Positions 23,690-33,162 of a DNA stretch of 64,000 nt are shown here, piece after piece; the first letter of the stretch is position 1, and each line of letters opens with the position of its first letter. A model generated the notes under the pieces. The model was not told where the DNA came from, searched no databases, and worked only from the letters and a program-made list of their open reading frames with translations. The stretch lies in contig CM043962.1 of NCBI GenBank assembly GCA_014529385.2, positions 47,177,098 through 47,241,097 of the forward strand. The letters are read 5' to 3'. Position numbers and translations under genes: made by a program. Source of the stretch: Adiantum capillus-veneris (taxonomy: Eukaryota > Streptophyta > Polypodiopsida > Polypodiales > Pteridaceae).

Positions 23690-24957
23690 ACTGCCTACAA
23701 TTTGCATCCAAGGACTACCTCATAAAGTATTTCGTAGATGCATACCTTCTCGTTGCTCATAACCCAAAGAGATCTGCCTGGTATCAAGGAACCAATATGA
23801 GGCACGAGGCCTCCATTGACGTCCCATGGATATACGGACAACCCCACATACATAGAACCAATTGCAGGCTCCCAAAATGTATAAGATGCACCAGGAAGGA
23901 GTTGGCCGCACCTGCTTGTTCTTGCACCCAAATGTACATCGACACCACCCACTATATGCTTGTGTAAATCCTTTCTCAACAAAAGCTTTCTTTGGACCAC
24001 TGCTACTCGTGCGAAGCAACCCATTGGCATTCCAGGTAACTACATGTAAGTTCATAGTAAAACAATAGAATAAATTTTGAAATATCACAATGGCATACAT
24101 CATGCTATTGTCAAGCTCGTTGGTCTCAGTGCACTCAGACCAAACTACCAACGGTAGAGCATCAAAATCATTGGCAAGGGCCACCCAAGCATACCTGTAG
24201 TGAAAGACCGGGTAGTCTGATACTGTGATGAATGATCAGACTCTATAGCTCGAGTGACAGTCACCTTCGACCAGTCTCGCATGATCTTCTGGTATGCCAA
24301 TGCTAGATCAACAAATAAAATAAGTAGCAAGATAGAAGTAGCAGCACACTGGATGTGCGTTGATAAACAAAGGCAGTTTCCGACTGCTTTGTCCAAGTCT
24401 CAGAATCTGTGAATATAAAGGATAGAAGAGGACTCTTTTGGCTCTCCAATAGTGTTTGTCCCTTCCGCGAACTATGGAGGATGTAAGTATGCACCATGAA
24501 GGGGCCACGGGAGCCTCTACCGTGCTCCAAGCGGGTGAATTGCCATGATAAAAGGGCAGCAAGCTATGAACTCTCTCGAAACTGTATGTGGCGGAGTGGC
24601 ACAAAGAAGTGGAACTGGTGAGGAAGGGAGGTGGAGGGAGTGCTGTAATAGGTGCTAGAGATAGAAGGGGTACTGGCGGGGAAGCATTGGAATCAGATGG
24701 AACAAGTGTAGAGGTAGGAGGAGGTGGAGGGTTGGGATGTAAGGGGCGTGAATAGATAGGAGAGAAGTCAATGGCGAGTGTAGGGTCAGGTTCAGACATA
24801 GGATGAGTAGAAGTGTTGGTGGGGGTTGTCTCTTGGTGGAAGCTCTTTGCAATAGAAGGATGAGACATTTGTGATCTAGCGTTTTGAGATGCCGCCTTCA
24901 CACTTGGCAACGACCCTCCCCAGCTCTTCCTGCGATTGCGTTTTGAAATGCTATAGC

Positions 24958-24988
<31 letters not shown>

Positions 24989-25189
24989 CCCTCCCTCCTC
25001 CTCTTGTCGACAGTGTTCTGATTCTGAGATGCCAATTTTGCTACCGCTCTTCAAGTCATGCTGAGGTCTTCTTCTACTACTCTCTAGGGCAGCGTTTTGA
25101 AACGCTACCGAAGGTATCTTCCCAGCTTTTTGGAAGGCAAGGCAATATAAGCCTTTGATTGCTTTGATCGAGCCCGTGGAGCTAGGCAT
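23690..25189 (-). mobile_element. LINE fragment: ORF1-like region and start of ORF2 endonuclease
   Basis: Reading the minus strand, 25189-24308 is a 293-codon open frame (MPSSTGSI start) with a basic part and a long Pro/Ser/Thr-rich part, like the low-complexity part of plant L1 ORF1. From about 24060 a second frame starts MNLHVVTWNANGL, the usual opening of an APE-type LINE endonuclease. Another frame down to about 23695 has GQLLPGASYTFWEPAIGS and LIPGRSLWVM, matching the following endonuclease part. The fragment stops before RT, so it is an incomplete, frame-broken LINE. A poly-C run (24961-24987, poly-G in the sense strand) interrupts ORF1 as a Gly run. It differs in sequence from the LINE at 43385-48847. 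Confidence 0.6.
24961..24987. repeat. Poly-C tract in LINE ORF1
   Basis: A run of 27 C. On the minus strand it reads as a Gly run inside the ORF1-like frame, so length changes here would alter that frame. Confidence 0.95.
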
Positions 25190-26051
25190 TCACAAGTGGA
25201 CATTCTTGTGGTAGCTTTGAGGGATTTCTCATGACCAACACTAACTATCGGCTATGGAAAGAGATTCAGCCATTTCCTAGTTAGCGGCCTATGCAGGGGC
25301 GAAGCTCTCAAGGAAACTGTCAATTTGCTTGACTCGGGATTGTGAAGCCAAAAGCAAATGCACGAGCTCGCTAGAGGACACAGGCAAAGGCAAGCTTAAC
25401 AAGGACTGCAATAATAGTACTCAGTTAGCTGCCTTGGTACCCACGAGGTCTGACAACCGTTATAAATGTGACATGACGCTTTGTTTGGCTGAGGATGGCG
25501 AAGCCAAAGGCAAAAGCAAGAACTCACAAGAGGACAAAGGCAAAGGCAAGCTGGACAGAGAACGGTGATAAAGAATTGACAGAGGAGGTTGGCATGGCAC
25601 ACTTGTGGCGACCACAGTGGCCACAATGCCAGATTTCTAGTCATGAGGCAATTGCCGCCACTAGCTCAGCCAGAGAGAGGCTTGTGAGTGGTAGAGAGGG
25701 GCAAGCATTGCTCTTTATAAATAATTTGGACCCTTGTGTTGGAGTTCAAGTTATCGGTGTTTGAACCCGTGGGTCAGAGTTCAATACACATGCATCTGGC
25801 AAGGAACCAATTAGACGTATATAAAATGCTATGGATGTGCGTGCCAATCCATTGTTGTTGGTCGGAATACGGACAAGATGTGTTTCAAAGTTCATTATCT
25901 TGGAGTATTTTGGACGTGATGTGTTTACAGCTCCCAAATGGGGATTTTTGGACATAGTGTCGTCTACAGTTCAATTTTCTAAAAGGCTATCGATGCTCAA
26001 GATGTCATTCTTCTAAGGAATCATCAATTCATTGCCAAGGTTGGTTGGTTC
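25190..26051. other. Unassigned stretch with a small repeat-containing ORF
   Basis: No family was recognised. Two similar segments of about 60 bases (25338-25400 and 25494-25557) encode the related peptides EAKSKCTSSLEDTGKGKL and EAKGKSKNSQEDKGKGKL within one open frame. The rest has no clear coding signal. Confidence 0.45.
25329..25568 (+). CDS. Small Lys-rich ORF with internal duplication, unknown
   Basis: This is an open frame of 79 codons. Its two halves each hold an 18-residue unit of the form EAK(S/G)K..........GKGKL, separated by about 34 residues. Lys, Gly and Asp dominate. No signal peptide, membrane segment or known domain is visible. The DNA repeat explains the peptide repeat, so it may be a chance frame in a duplicated sequence. 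A transposon-derived tail peptide is another possibility. Confidence 0.2.
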   Translation: MTRDCEAKSKCTSSLEDTGKGKLNKDCNNSTQLAALVPTRSDNRYKCDMTLCLAEDGEAKGKSKNSQEDKGKGKLDRER

Positions 26052-26432
26052 TGTCACAAACTGATGACGTGGCATCACTACCTAGGCACCAAAGTCACTT
26101 TATAAGTTGTTCCAACTTATGGGTGCCTGCCGACAGGGCCCAAGGGACACGAGATTAAAAAACGTTGATTGGATAGTTGTACGAAAATCCGAAAATTGCG
26201 TTGACATCCTTACGTGGCAGGTCGTACGGAAATCCGAAAAACGCGATGGCTATGCTGACGTGGCATTTGTACGGAATTCCGCGATTTGCGTTGGTAGGTT
26301 TTGGCTCCAATTTTTGGACAAGATGCTTTCGGAACTTAAAACTTTTGAATTGATTGCTTTTGGGGCTCTGCTTTTGGCATCCCTTGTATTGTTTAAAAGA
26401 GCCCTTGGGGCCTCACTCTGCAGAGCATTTGG
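26052..26432 (+). repeat. LTR fragment of the F/E gypsy family
   Basis: It starts TGTCACAAACTGATGACGTGGC, like the LTR at 28776 (TGTCACAAAGTGATGACG). It carries three segments with (TG)ACGTGGCA followed by GTACGGAA.TCCG (about 26061, 26213, 26257), which also occur inverted in the LTR at 62235-62882. The end GGCTCTGC...CTGCAGAGCAT matches 29130-29190. It stops where the H-type LTR begins at 26433, so it was probably split or truncated by that insertion. Confidence 0.7.
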
Positions 26433-27360
26433 TGTCACGTGCACATCTAACCCTATGTGCATGTGGACAAGCTATCCCAGTTCTAGGGTTTAGGTTAGCC
26501 TAGGAAGTGTTCTGGAACCCTTGTGAGCCTGTACGCAGGCCGTGCATGTCCAGGCACTTAAGAGTAGTTGCATACCCTCTGATTGTACAACCAAGTAGGA
26601 CCCAGCATGAGCATTTTCCACTTTATAAACCCATTTGAGCAGTGCAAACTTGCCTGGCATTTTATTAATTTATCAAAGCTTTTATTAGAATCGTGGGAGC
26701 CTTGCTCGACCCAGTGGTTGGGACCTATATAAGCAGAAGGGGGCCCCCACCTACAAGCAAGAGAAGCAGCAGAAGAAGTGCACCCAACAAGTTGTGCCAA
26801 GTAGCAACCCATCCTCCGTAGAACCGGCAGCTCACACCAGCGTTTTCAGCCACCAGGACTTGGCGTTTTTGGTTGTCCCAGATCAGCCTAGCGTTTTTGA
26901 TCCTCAACAGTCCGAACCAGCAAAGCAGGCCAGCGTTTTGGGTTTTCAGCCTAACCCGCAGCCAGGTCAGTCCCATAGCCTCGCAGATCTCCGTTACCGT
27001 AGCAAATCCTCTCCATCTCATCAAATCTGCCAGCATTTTCCAATTCAGCCAGCGTTTTTCAGAATTCAGCAGATCAACCTTTATGAAGCATCGTCGTCGA
27101 GTCGTCGTCAGCGTCGTCCTCATCGACACAGTATCAGTTTTCAGCCTCAGATCAGCCCTCAGTTTTCAGCCAGGTCAGCCCTTGCATTTTTTTGCATTTC
27201 AGCCCGTCCTCGTCTCGTCGCCATCATTGTCGTCGACATCGTCGGCAAGTCCTTGCATCTAGACCACTGTACCAGATTTGTGCAATCTAAAGCATATATC
27301 TCTCTCGCCATAGAGAGGGGGGCCCTTGGAGGGGGGTTTGAGAACCCATTTGGTGTCGTA

Positions 27361-27403
<43 letters not shown>

Positions 27404-27553
27404 CTCACCACTTTCATTCACTGTAGCATTCACTTTGTTTTTGGTCATTGCACTTGCACTCTCTCTCTGAGAAGAACGGAAGGCTTTCCCTTTCGTAAGT
27501 AAAAGGAACCCTTGAGAAAAGTTCGGAGCACTCATCCTGAGCACTATCAACAT
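26433..27553 (+). repeat. H-type gypsy LTR (solo or orphan), diverged copy
   Basis: It starts TGTCACGTGCACATCTAACC, as do the LTRs of element H at 48848 and 55306. It keeps the same layout: a promoter with CCTATATAAGC (about 26728), an array of AGCGTTTTT motifs (about 26830-27060), a CT-repeat (27359-27400), and a GTAAAAGGAACCCTTGAG stretch near the end (about 27498). No primer site follows, so it is a solo LTR or the remains of a lost element. Its open frames come from the repeated motif and are not genes. Confidence 0.8.
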
Positions 27554-28149
27554 TCACTTCCACATTTGGACACAAAGTCTGAGAGCAGAATTCCCGCAAG
27601 TACAACTCCTGAGAGCAACAGAGACTAGGTTGTCGAGAGCTTATGGAGCCTTGTGAGGATAGGAGAAGATGTGTTCACAGGTTCAGTTTCAGGAACCTCG
27701 AACAAAGCTGTGGCTTTCTGACACTCTAGTGGCTTCAACTATGCTTTATGGGGTTTAGATTTGGGGACCCTCAGTGGACCACCATGGCTAATTTGGTAGC
27801 ACTGATGGATGGAGATGTATGGAGAGGCCTCTAATCTTTATGATCTCTCGGCTGATTCGGGCTAAGGCCTCAGTGCTACATGAGATTATTCGAGCCGAGC
27901 TAGCTGTCCCCCCTCTCGTAGTTGAGGCCCTTATCAGATCAGTTTCCTTCATGTATAATTTGTGGGACCTCCCCAGAGACAGATATGCTCTGCTAGCCCT
28001 TGAGTTATCCCAACAGCTAGCCCTACAGGGAGACACAGCATGCTGTATGGGCAGATGACATCATGGTTTCAGTTACATGACTTCAATATGGATAGATTGC
28101 CCCCATTCCAGTACTCCTTGGATGTACCCTCCCTCTCTCTCACACGGGC
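27554..28149. other. Unassigned stretch between two H-type LTRs
   Basis: It contains one protein-like open frame (27819-28058) and a continuation in another frame to about 28150; see the separate entry. No other structure was seen. Confidence 0.4.
27819..28058 (+). pseudogene. Protein-like fragment, unrecognised
   Basis: This 79-codon frame has ordinary protein composition (Leu, Ala, Arg, Glu and aromatic residues, with no low complexity). It looks helical, with stretches such as SRLIRAKASVLHEIIRAEL and RYALLALELSQQLALQG. A protein-like continuation follows in another frame at about 28055-28150 (FQLHDFNMDRLPPFQYSLD). This suggests a decayed gene or transposon ORF. I cannot name the family. 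It is bounded on both sides by H-type LTR copies, so it could be cargo or the internal part of a degraded element, or older host sequence between two insertions. Confidence 0.35.
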
Positions 28150-28775
28150 TGTCATGTGACACATCCAACCCTATGTGTCCGTGGACAAGCTACAGCATGA
28201 TCAGGGTTCAGTCAAGTCAAGTCAGTCTAGAATAGGAAGTGATCTGGCACTTTTGTGAGTCTATTCGCAGACCGTGCATGCCCAGGCACTTAGTGTAGAT
28301 GCATATCCTCCGGTTGCACACAATATGATCATCAACATTCCCATCAGATTCCATCAGGATCATTTTCCAGTGCATTAAACCTATTTTCCCTATTTTTGAC
28401 ATTTTCCACTTATTTATTAAGTGACTTTTGTTGGAAACTAGGTAGGGCAAATTTACTAAGTTTGTATATAAGAAAACCTAGGGCTAGCACTTCTGGCAGA
28501 AGAGGCAGCAGGACCATTGCTCACAGGCAACTTCTAAGCAGGACCCCAAAGATCTCTAGCGTTTTTGCACCACAACATAAGAGCTAACGTTTTTTGGACA
28601 AGTACTCAAATCAGCCAGCGTTTTTGCGTCTGCATCAGCCTGGCGACAGAACCACAGCAGATCAGCCCCAACGTTAGCAAATTCCCACCGTAGGAAGATT
28701 TTCAGCCCTAGCATTTTTGCATCTGCAAGACACCTTAGCATTTTTGCAGATCTTCACGACGGAATCAGCCCCGAG
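28150..28775 (+). repeat. H-type gypsy LTR fragment (second subfamily)
   Basis: It starts TGTCATGTGACACATCCAACCC, a variant of the H LTR start, and contains the shared GTGCATGCCCAGGCACTTAG stretch, a TATA box TTGTATATAAG (about 28462) and five or more AGCGTTTTT-type motifs (28555-28745). It is cut by element F at 28776. Confidence 0.75.
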
Positions 28776-29417
28776 TGTCACAAAGTGATGACGTGGCTAC
28801 CGACATCAGAAACCCTAATATCTGCCAGAAACCCTAAAATTCCTGCAAACCCTAATTTCTGCCAAAAACCCTAATTTTGCAGAAACCCTAATTTCTGGAA
28901 ACCCTAATCCTAACTGCTGGCTGAAACCCTAAAATGGCTGGAAACCCTAAAAGCAAGCAGCCATGCCACGCGGCTGCAGCGTACTGATATTTCAGGAAAT
29001 CACGAAGGTGTTAAAAAAAAAAAAACATTTTTTTTGAGCGACGCAAATCCCAACTTTTGGGCTACACTTTGCTTTATTTTGCTCTCATTGAGAGAGAGAG
29101 AGGAACTGCTTTTGAACTGAAAGCTTTTGGGGCTCTGCTCTTGGGCATCCCTTGTAATCTTTATATACATGGTTTAGGGTTCACTCTGCAGAGCATCTGG
29201 ACGCAGAGTCAGAGAGTGAAACCCTAACCGCTCTTTGTACTTTGACATTGATTTAATACATAAAGAAATACCGAAAGGGGCGCCAATCTTTGGGGCCAAT
29301 ATCTCACGGAACTCCGCCGGGCCAGTGCAATTCTATTGTGATCTGTGAATTGTTTTGAAGTGGTTATTTGGTGCTGTCGCGATTGATTCTTGACTTGGAG
29401 TGTCCAAGTCTCTTACA
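28776..29417 (+). repeat. 5' LTR of gypsy F with telobox array
   Basis: This is a 642-bp LTR with TG...CA ends. It holds TGATGACGTGGC (about 28785), eight AAACCCTAA units spaced 16-25 bp (about 28809-28965), a probable TATA box CTTTATATACAT (about 29158), and GAAATACCGAAAGGGGCGCC (about 29266), which recurs inverted at about 62350 and in variant form near 63440. Confidence 0.8.
28809..28965. repeat. Interspersed AAACCCTAA (telobox) array in LTR F
   Basis: Eight copies of the plant telomere-type motif AAACCCTAA are separated by related spacers such as TTTCTGCC. They are not a perfect telomere tract. A similar array in opposite orientation is at 62666-62816 in LTR E. Confidence 0.9.
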
Positions 29418-29490
29418 GTGGTACCAGAGCACGGCCGATTTCTCTTCTACGGGAAATCCGATCCCCAATTCTTTTTCCGCGGCACTTATG

Positions 29491-32400
29491 GCTTCACGCA
29501 AGGATCAATCGACTCCCTCTGCATTTGGAGATGCGGATAGGGATCACAACGAAGATTCCGGCGGAGAGTATGGCCCGCCTCGGCCTACTCAGGCGGAGCA
29601 AAGAGAGATGAAGCGTCGTCAATTGATCGGCGATGCCACAAAGATGATGCTCAGTTTTACGAAGTGTCCGAAATTGGCAAAATATATGAGCGAGACTGCT
29701 TTTCAGGAAGTGCATACGCAGTGGCAGAAAACCACTACACCACCCCTGAAACCCGCTCTCAAGAAACCTTCTGATCATAAACAGTATTCAGAGAAGGAAT
29801 TACAAGAGGTGGTTGATGCACGGATTGCTCAGCTTTTTGACGCGCAAAAGAAAGCCAAAAGCACGGCAAAAAGCAGAAGAAAGGCACCGACATCCTGGGA
29901 TATTTGGGGGTCGTCAGTCGACATTCGACAAGGCAAAGAAACAGAAGAAGCGTGTTCGATTTGAAGTACCCAGTTCTTCTTCTTCTTCTGACAGTTCTTC
30001 TAGCTCTTCAGATTCGAGCGAAGAAGACAAGAAAGGTAAAAAGCGAAGCAAGAAACAAAGCTTCGGAAAGGGCAAGAAAAAGACAAAGAAGGCTAAATCT
30101 CGCCCAGAGACTGACAGTTCTACTGAGGACTCGTCTACAGACAGCTCAGATTCCGATGATGGAAACTTTTATGCGAACAAGAAGAATTTTTACAAATCTA
30201 ACCAGTATGACTTTCTCGAAGATAAAAGCAAGAAAGTCCGAGAGTTTAAGGAAGGTGGCCACTCGATCAAGTTTGATTCTTTTTCAAGATACTCAGATGC
30301 TTCGAAGGCTTTGTCTTTTATACAGCAATTTGACATCGCTTTCGCGGGAGGACACTATTCAAAGCACTCCAAGATTCGGAGAGCTACCTCTTACTTTAAG
30401 GGGAATGCTCGTACTTGGTGGTCCACGCTTCTTTTGAACAAGACTGCGCCAGTTAAATGGTTGAAATTTAAGAAGCTTTTTATTTCTTCTTGGTTGACAC
30501 AAGAATATGAACGAGATATACGAGCTGCTTGGAACCATCTTCGGATGACCAAGAAAGATACAATCAATGCTTACTGTGAAAGATTCTGGAGCTCTTTTCT
30601 ACCCGCCTCTTCATTCAAGAAGATTCGTTCAGAGAACAGATTGAGCGGTTTACCTTGGGTCTACCTACAGAGATCCGAGATCACTGCTTGGAACAGAAGT
30701 CAGCTTCTATTCAGGAGTTGATGAGTCATGCGAAGCGGGGCTTTGCCATTCACTCTGGCAGTCTGACCTACCCCACAGATGAGGCCATGACACAACGAGC
30801 TGAACAAACTTCTAGGAATGAAAGTAGAAAGAAAAAGGGCAATCCAGAGTAAAAGGATGCACAACCCAAGCTTACTCCCGAGGAGAGAGCTCGCTTCATC
30901 AGAGAGGGGAAGTGCTTTGGATGCGGGGAACATGGACATATCTCCGCGAAGTGCCCTAAAAAGGCACAGAAAGAACAAAATGATAAAGACGACGACAGGC
31001 CTAAGAGTTCGAGAGCAGCTGAGGAACGTGACAGAAAAGGCAGATAGAAAAGCAGAACTGGTACCACATGGCGTGGGACCTGCACCGAATCTAATGAATG
31101 AAAGTACAAACTTTGCCGCTTTTGGGGCAAAGTGAAGGATCAGGAAGCTCTTTTAAAGGAGCCAAGGCAAACTTCTTTTCACTGGGAATTGGCGGCTCGA
31201 TTTGGAATTACGCCCGACAGACTGACGCCACAGGCGGAAGTAGTTTGACTAGCACCCGGATGGGATGTTGCCATTACACCGAGCATTGGCAAACTTCGTT
31301 TACAATGACAGGGGTGTTCAGGGCACGCGAGTGACGTTCTACTCAGGATCCCTTGGTACCACAAGAACTACGTCGTGGTTGACTACCGGACCGAGAAAGC
31401 GACTTTGATAAATGAAGGGCTCAGAGAATTGTACTTGATGAACTTCAGTTTCTTTACTCATTCTTTTGGGAGAGAACTGAACGATGGATAAAGGTTGAAT
31501 ATGTTTTGTCCTGATCAAAAGAACGCCAAGATTTTTCTCCACACTCATGCCGATTGCTTCTTAGAGGGCCTGAAGATCAGACCATTGACCTGATACCCAT
31601 AGCAGCCACGGTACGGTACGGGACGTTTAATACGCGGTGTATAATACGCGTACTACACGTATTTTTGAGAACCAAAAATAAAATACGTCAACTTTTTTAG
31701 ATATGATACTTTGATAAGGACAATGAAGCGGGTCATGCACCTCCTCAATGCCTTTTCAATGTTTAATCATAGCATACATAAACAAGCATCATGAAGCTCT
31801 TGATCAACTAGCAAAAGACATTAGAATAGAATACGTTTTGAGCAAAAGAACGTTAGATTAGAAAACGTTATGAGACGTACTATACGTTTCAATACGGGAC
31901 ATCCCGTATTCTAAATAAAGTACGCGTATTATAGCTGCTATGTTGATACCTGGAAGCACGTCATCGAAGCGGCCACCTTACCGTGTGAGCCGAGTACAAA
32001 CTGAAAAGATTATGAACCAAGTGAAAGACCTCTTGGAAAAGGGTCTTGTCCAGCCTAGTACTTCACCGTACTGCTCTCCACCGTTGCTGGATTTGAAGAA
32101 AGACGGATCTTGGAGAATGTGCATCGATTATAGAGCTCTCAAGAAAATCACCATCAAGAACAGATTTCCGATTCCTAGGATCGATGATATACTTGACAAG
32201 TTACAAGGATCCTCGTGCTTTAGTAGGATTGATCCGAAGAGTGGATATCATCAAATCCGAATCGCGACGGGAGACGTCTACAAGACAGCCTTCCGGACTA
32301 CCTTTTGGATTATTTGAGTTTTTGGTGATGCCTTTTGGCTTAACCAATGCTCTTGCAACATTTAATCGGATGATGGACAAGATTTTTCAAGAGTATAGGC

Positions 32401-33094
32401 TATTTGTTGGCACTTTCTTTGATGATATCATTGTTTCTCCAAGAATGAGGCAGAACACAGAGATCATATGCTTCAGAGATACACTTTTTGGGACACTTTG
32501 TCTCACCAACTGGAGTGCAAGTGGATTCGGCCAAGATAGAGACTATACGTGATTGGCCCGATTTGAAGAATGTGTTCGTACTACAAGCGGTTCATACGAA
32601 AGTTTGCAAAGGTTGCTTTTCCTTTGCATATCTTGATACAGAAAGGAGTCCCTTTCTCGTGCGGATCCATAGAGGTGACTGCCTTTCAGACATTGAAAGA
32701 GAAATTGACTACAGGACGAGATTTGACTTTGCCGGACTTGCAGAAGTCATTTGAAGTATATTGTGATGCTTGTGGTCGTAGTCTGGGTGCGGTCTTGATG
32801 GAAGAAGGCCATGTCATTGCTTACGAGAGCCGATTGTTCTCTGGGCCGGAGATGATAGCACAGATTTATAAGAAAGAGCTTTTGGCGGTTATCCATGCTC
32901 TTACTCAGTGGCGGCATTACCTACTCGGAGCGGATTTTACTGTCTTTACAGACCATGAGAGTTTGCGCTACTTCTTGTCACAGAAGCAGCTTTCGGAAAA
33001 GCAGATGCGATGGGCGAACATCTTGTCACAGTTTCACTTCCAGATTGTCCATGTGCAGGGACAGACGGATGTGGTGGCAGATTATATCTTCTAA
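29491..33094 (+). pseudogene. gag-pol region of gypsy F (fossil)
   Basis: Gag starts at about 29488 (MASRKDQSTPSAFGD) and includes a long Ser/Asp/Lys-rich linker (about 29970-30160), a capsid-like part with ARTWWSTLL (about 30410), and a zinc knuckle CFGCGEHGHISAKC (about 30912-30953). The protease region (about 31090-31560) is poorly preserved. RT lies at about 31965-32560, with [14 protein letters not shown] and FFDDIIV (about 32417). RNase H lies at about 32740-33090, with VYCDACGRSLGAVL and FTDHESL. This is a broken copy with several breaks. Confidence 0.8.
31598..31942. mobile_element. hAT-like MITE, 345 bp, CATAGCAGC ends
   Basis: The terminal inverted repeats are CATAGCAGC at the left and GCTGCTATG at the right. 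8-bp target repeats flank it: CTGATACC (31590-31597) and TTGATACC (31943-31950), which match at 7 of 8 bases. Subterminal regions share ATAATACGCGTACT in inverted order, and TACG motifs are frequent. There is no coding capacity. An 8-bp target duplication and short TIRs indicate hAT. It is inserted between the protease and RT regions of gypsy F. Confidence 0.85.
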
Positions 33095-33162
33095 AAGACC
33101 ATACAGCTTATAAAGCCGATCGACAAATAAAACCGCCAACTCATGGCTTTTTACTGTCGACT

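Larger units (their letters stand above)
28776..33094 (+). mobile_element. Ty3/gypsy retrotransposon F (broken), plus strand
   Basis: A 5' LTR (28776-29417) is followed by a primer site (TGGTACCAGAGC, 29419-29430), gag, zinc knuckle, a protease-region remnant, RT and RNase H. There is no integrase and no 3' LTR in the window. The element ends where the oppositely oriented element G begins (about 33090). A hAT-like MITE lies inside it at 31598-31942. It is broken, with several breaks. The position of the MITE shows that F is older than the MITE's last movement. Confidence 0.85.

Noticed and set aside
23596-23967. 123-codon plus-strand frame as a gene
   Set aside because: The opposite strand carries LINE endonuclease wording over the same bases, so this frame is its shadow.
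26794-27426. 210-codon open frame as a host gene
   Set aside because: It spans the repeated AGCGTTTTT motif and CT-repeat of an H-type LTR and has no domain; it is a by-product of the LTR repeat.
28809-28965. Interstitial telomere from a chromosome fusion
   Set aside because: The AAACCCTAA units are separated by related spacers and lie within a defined LTR. The same array occurs in another LTR of the family at 62666-62816.
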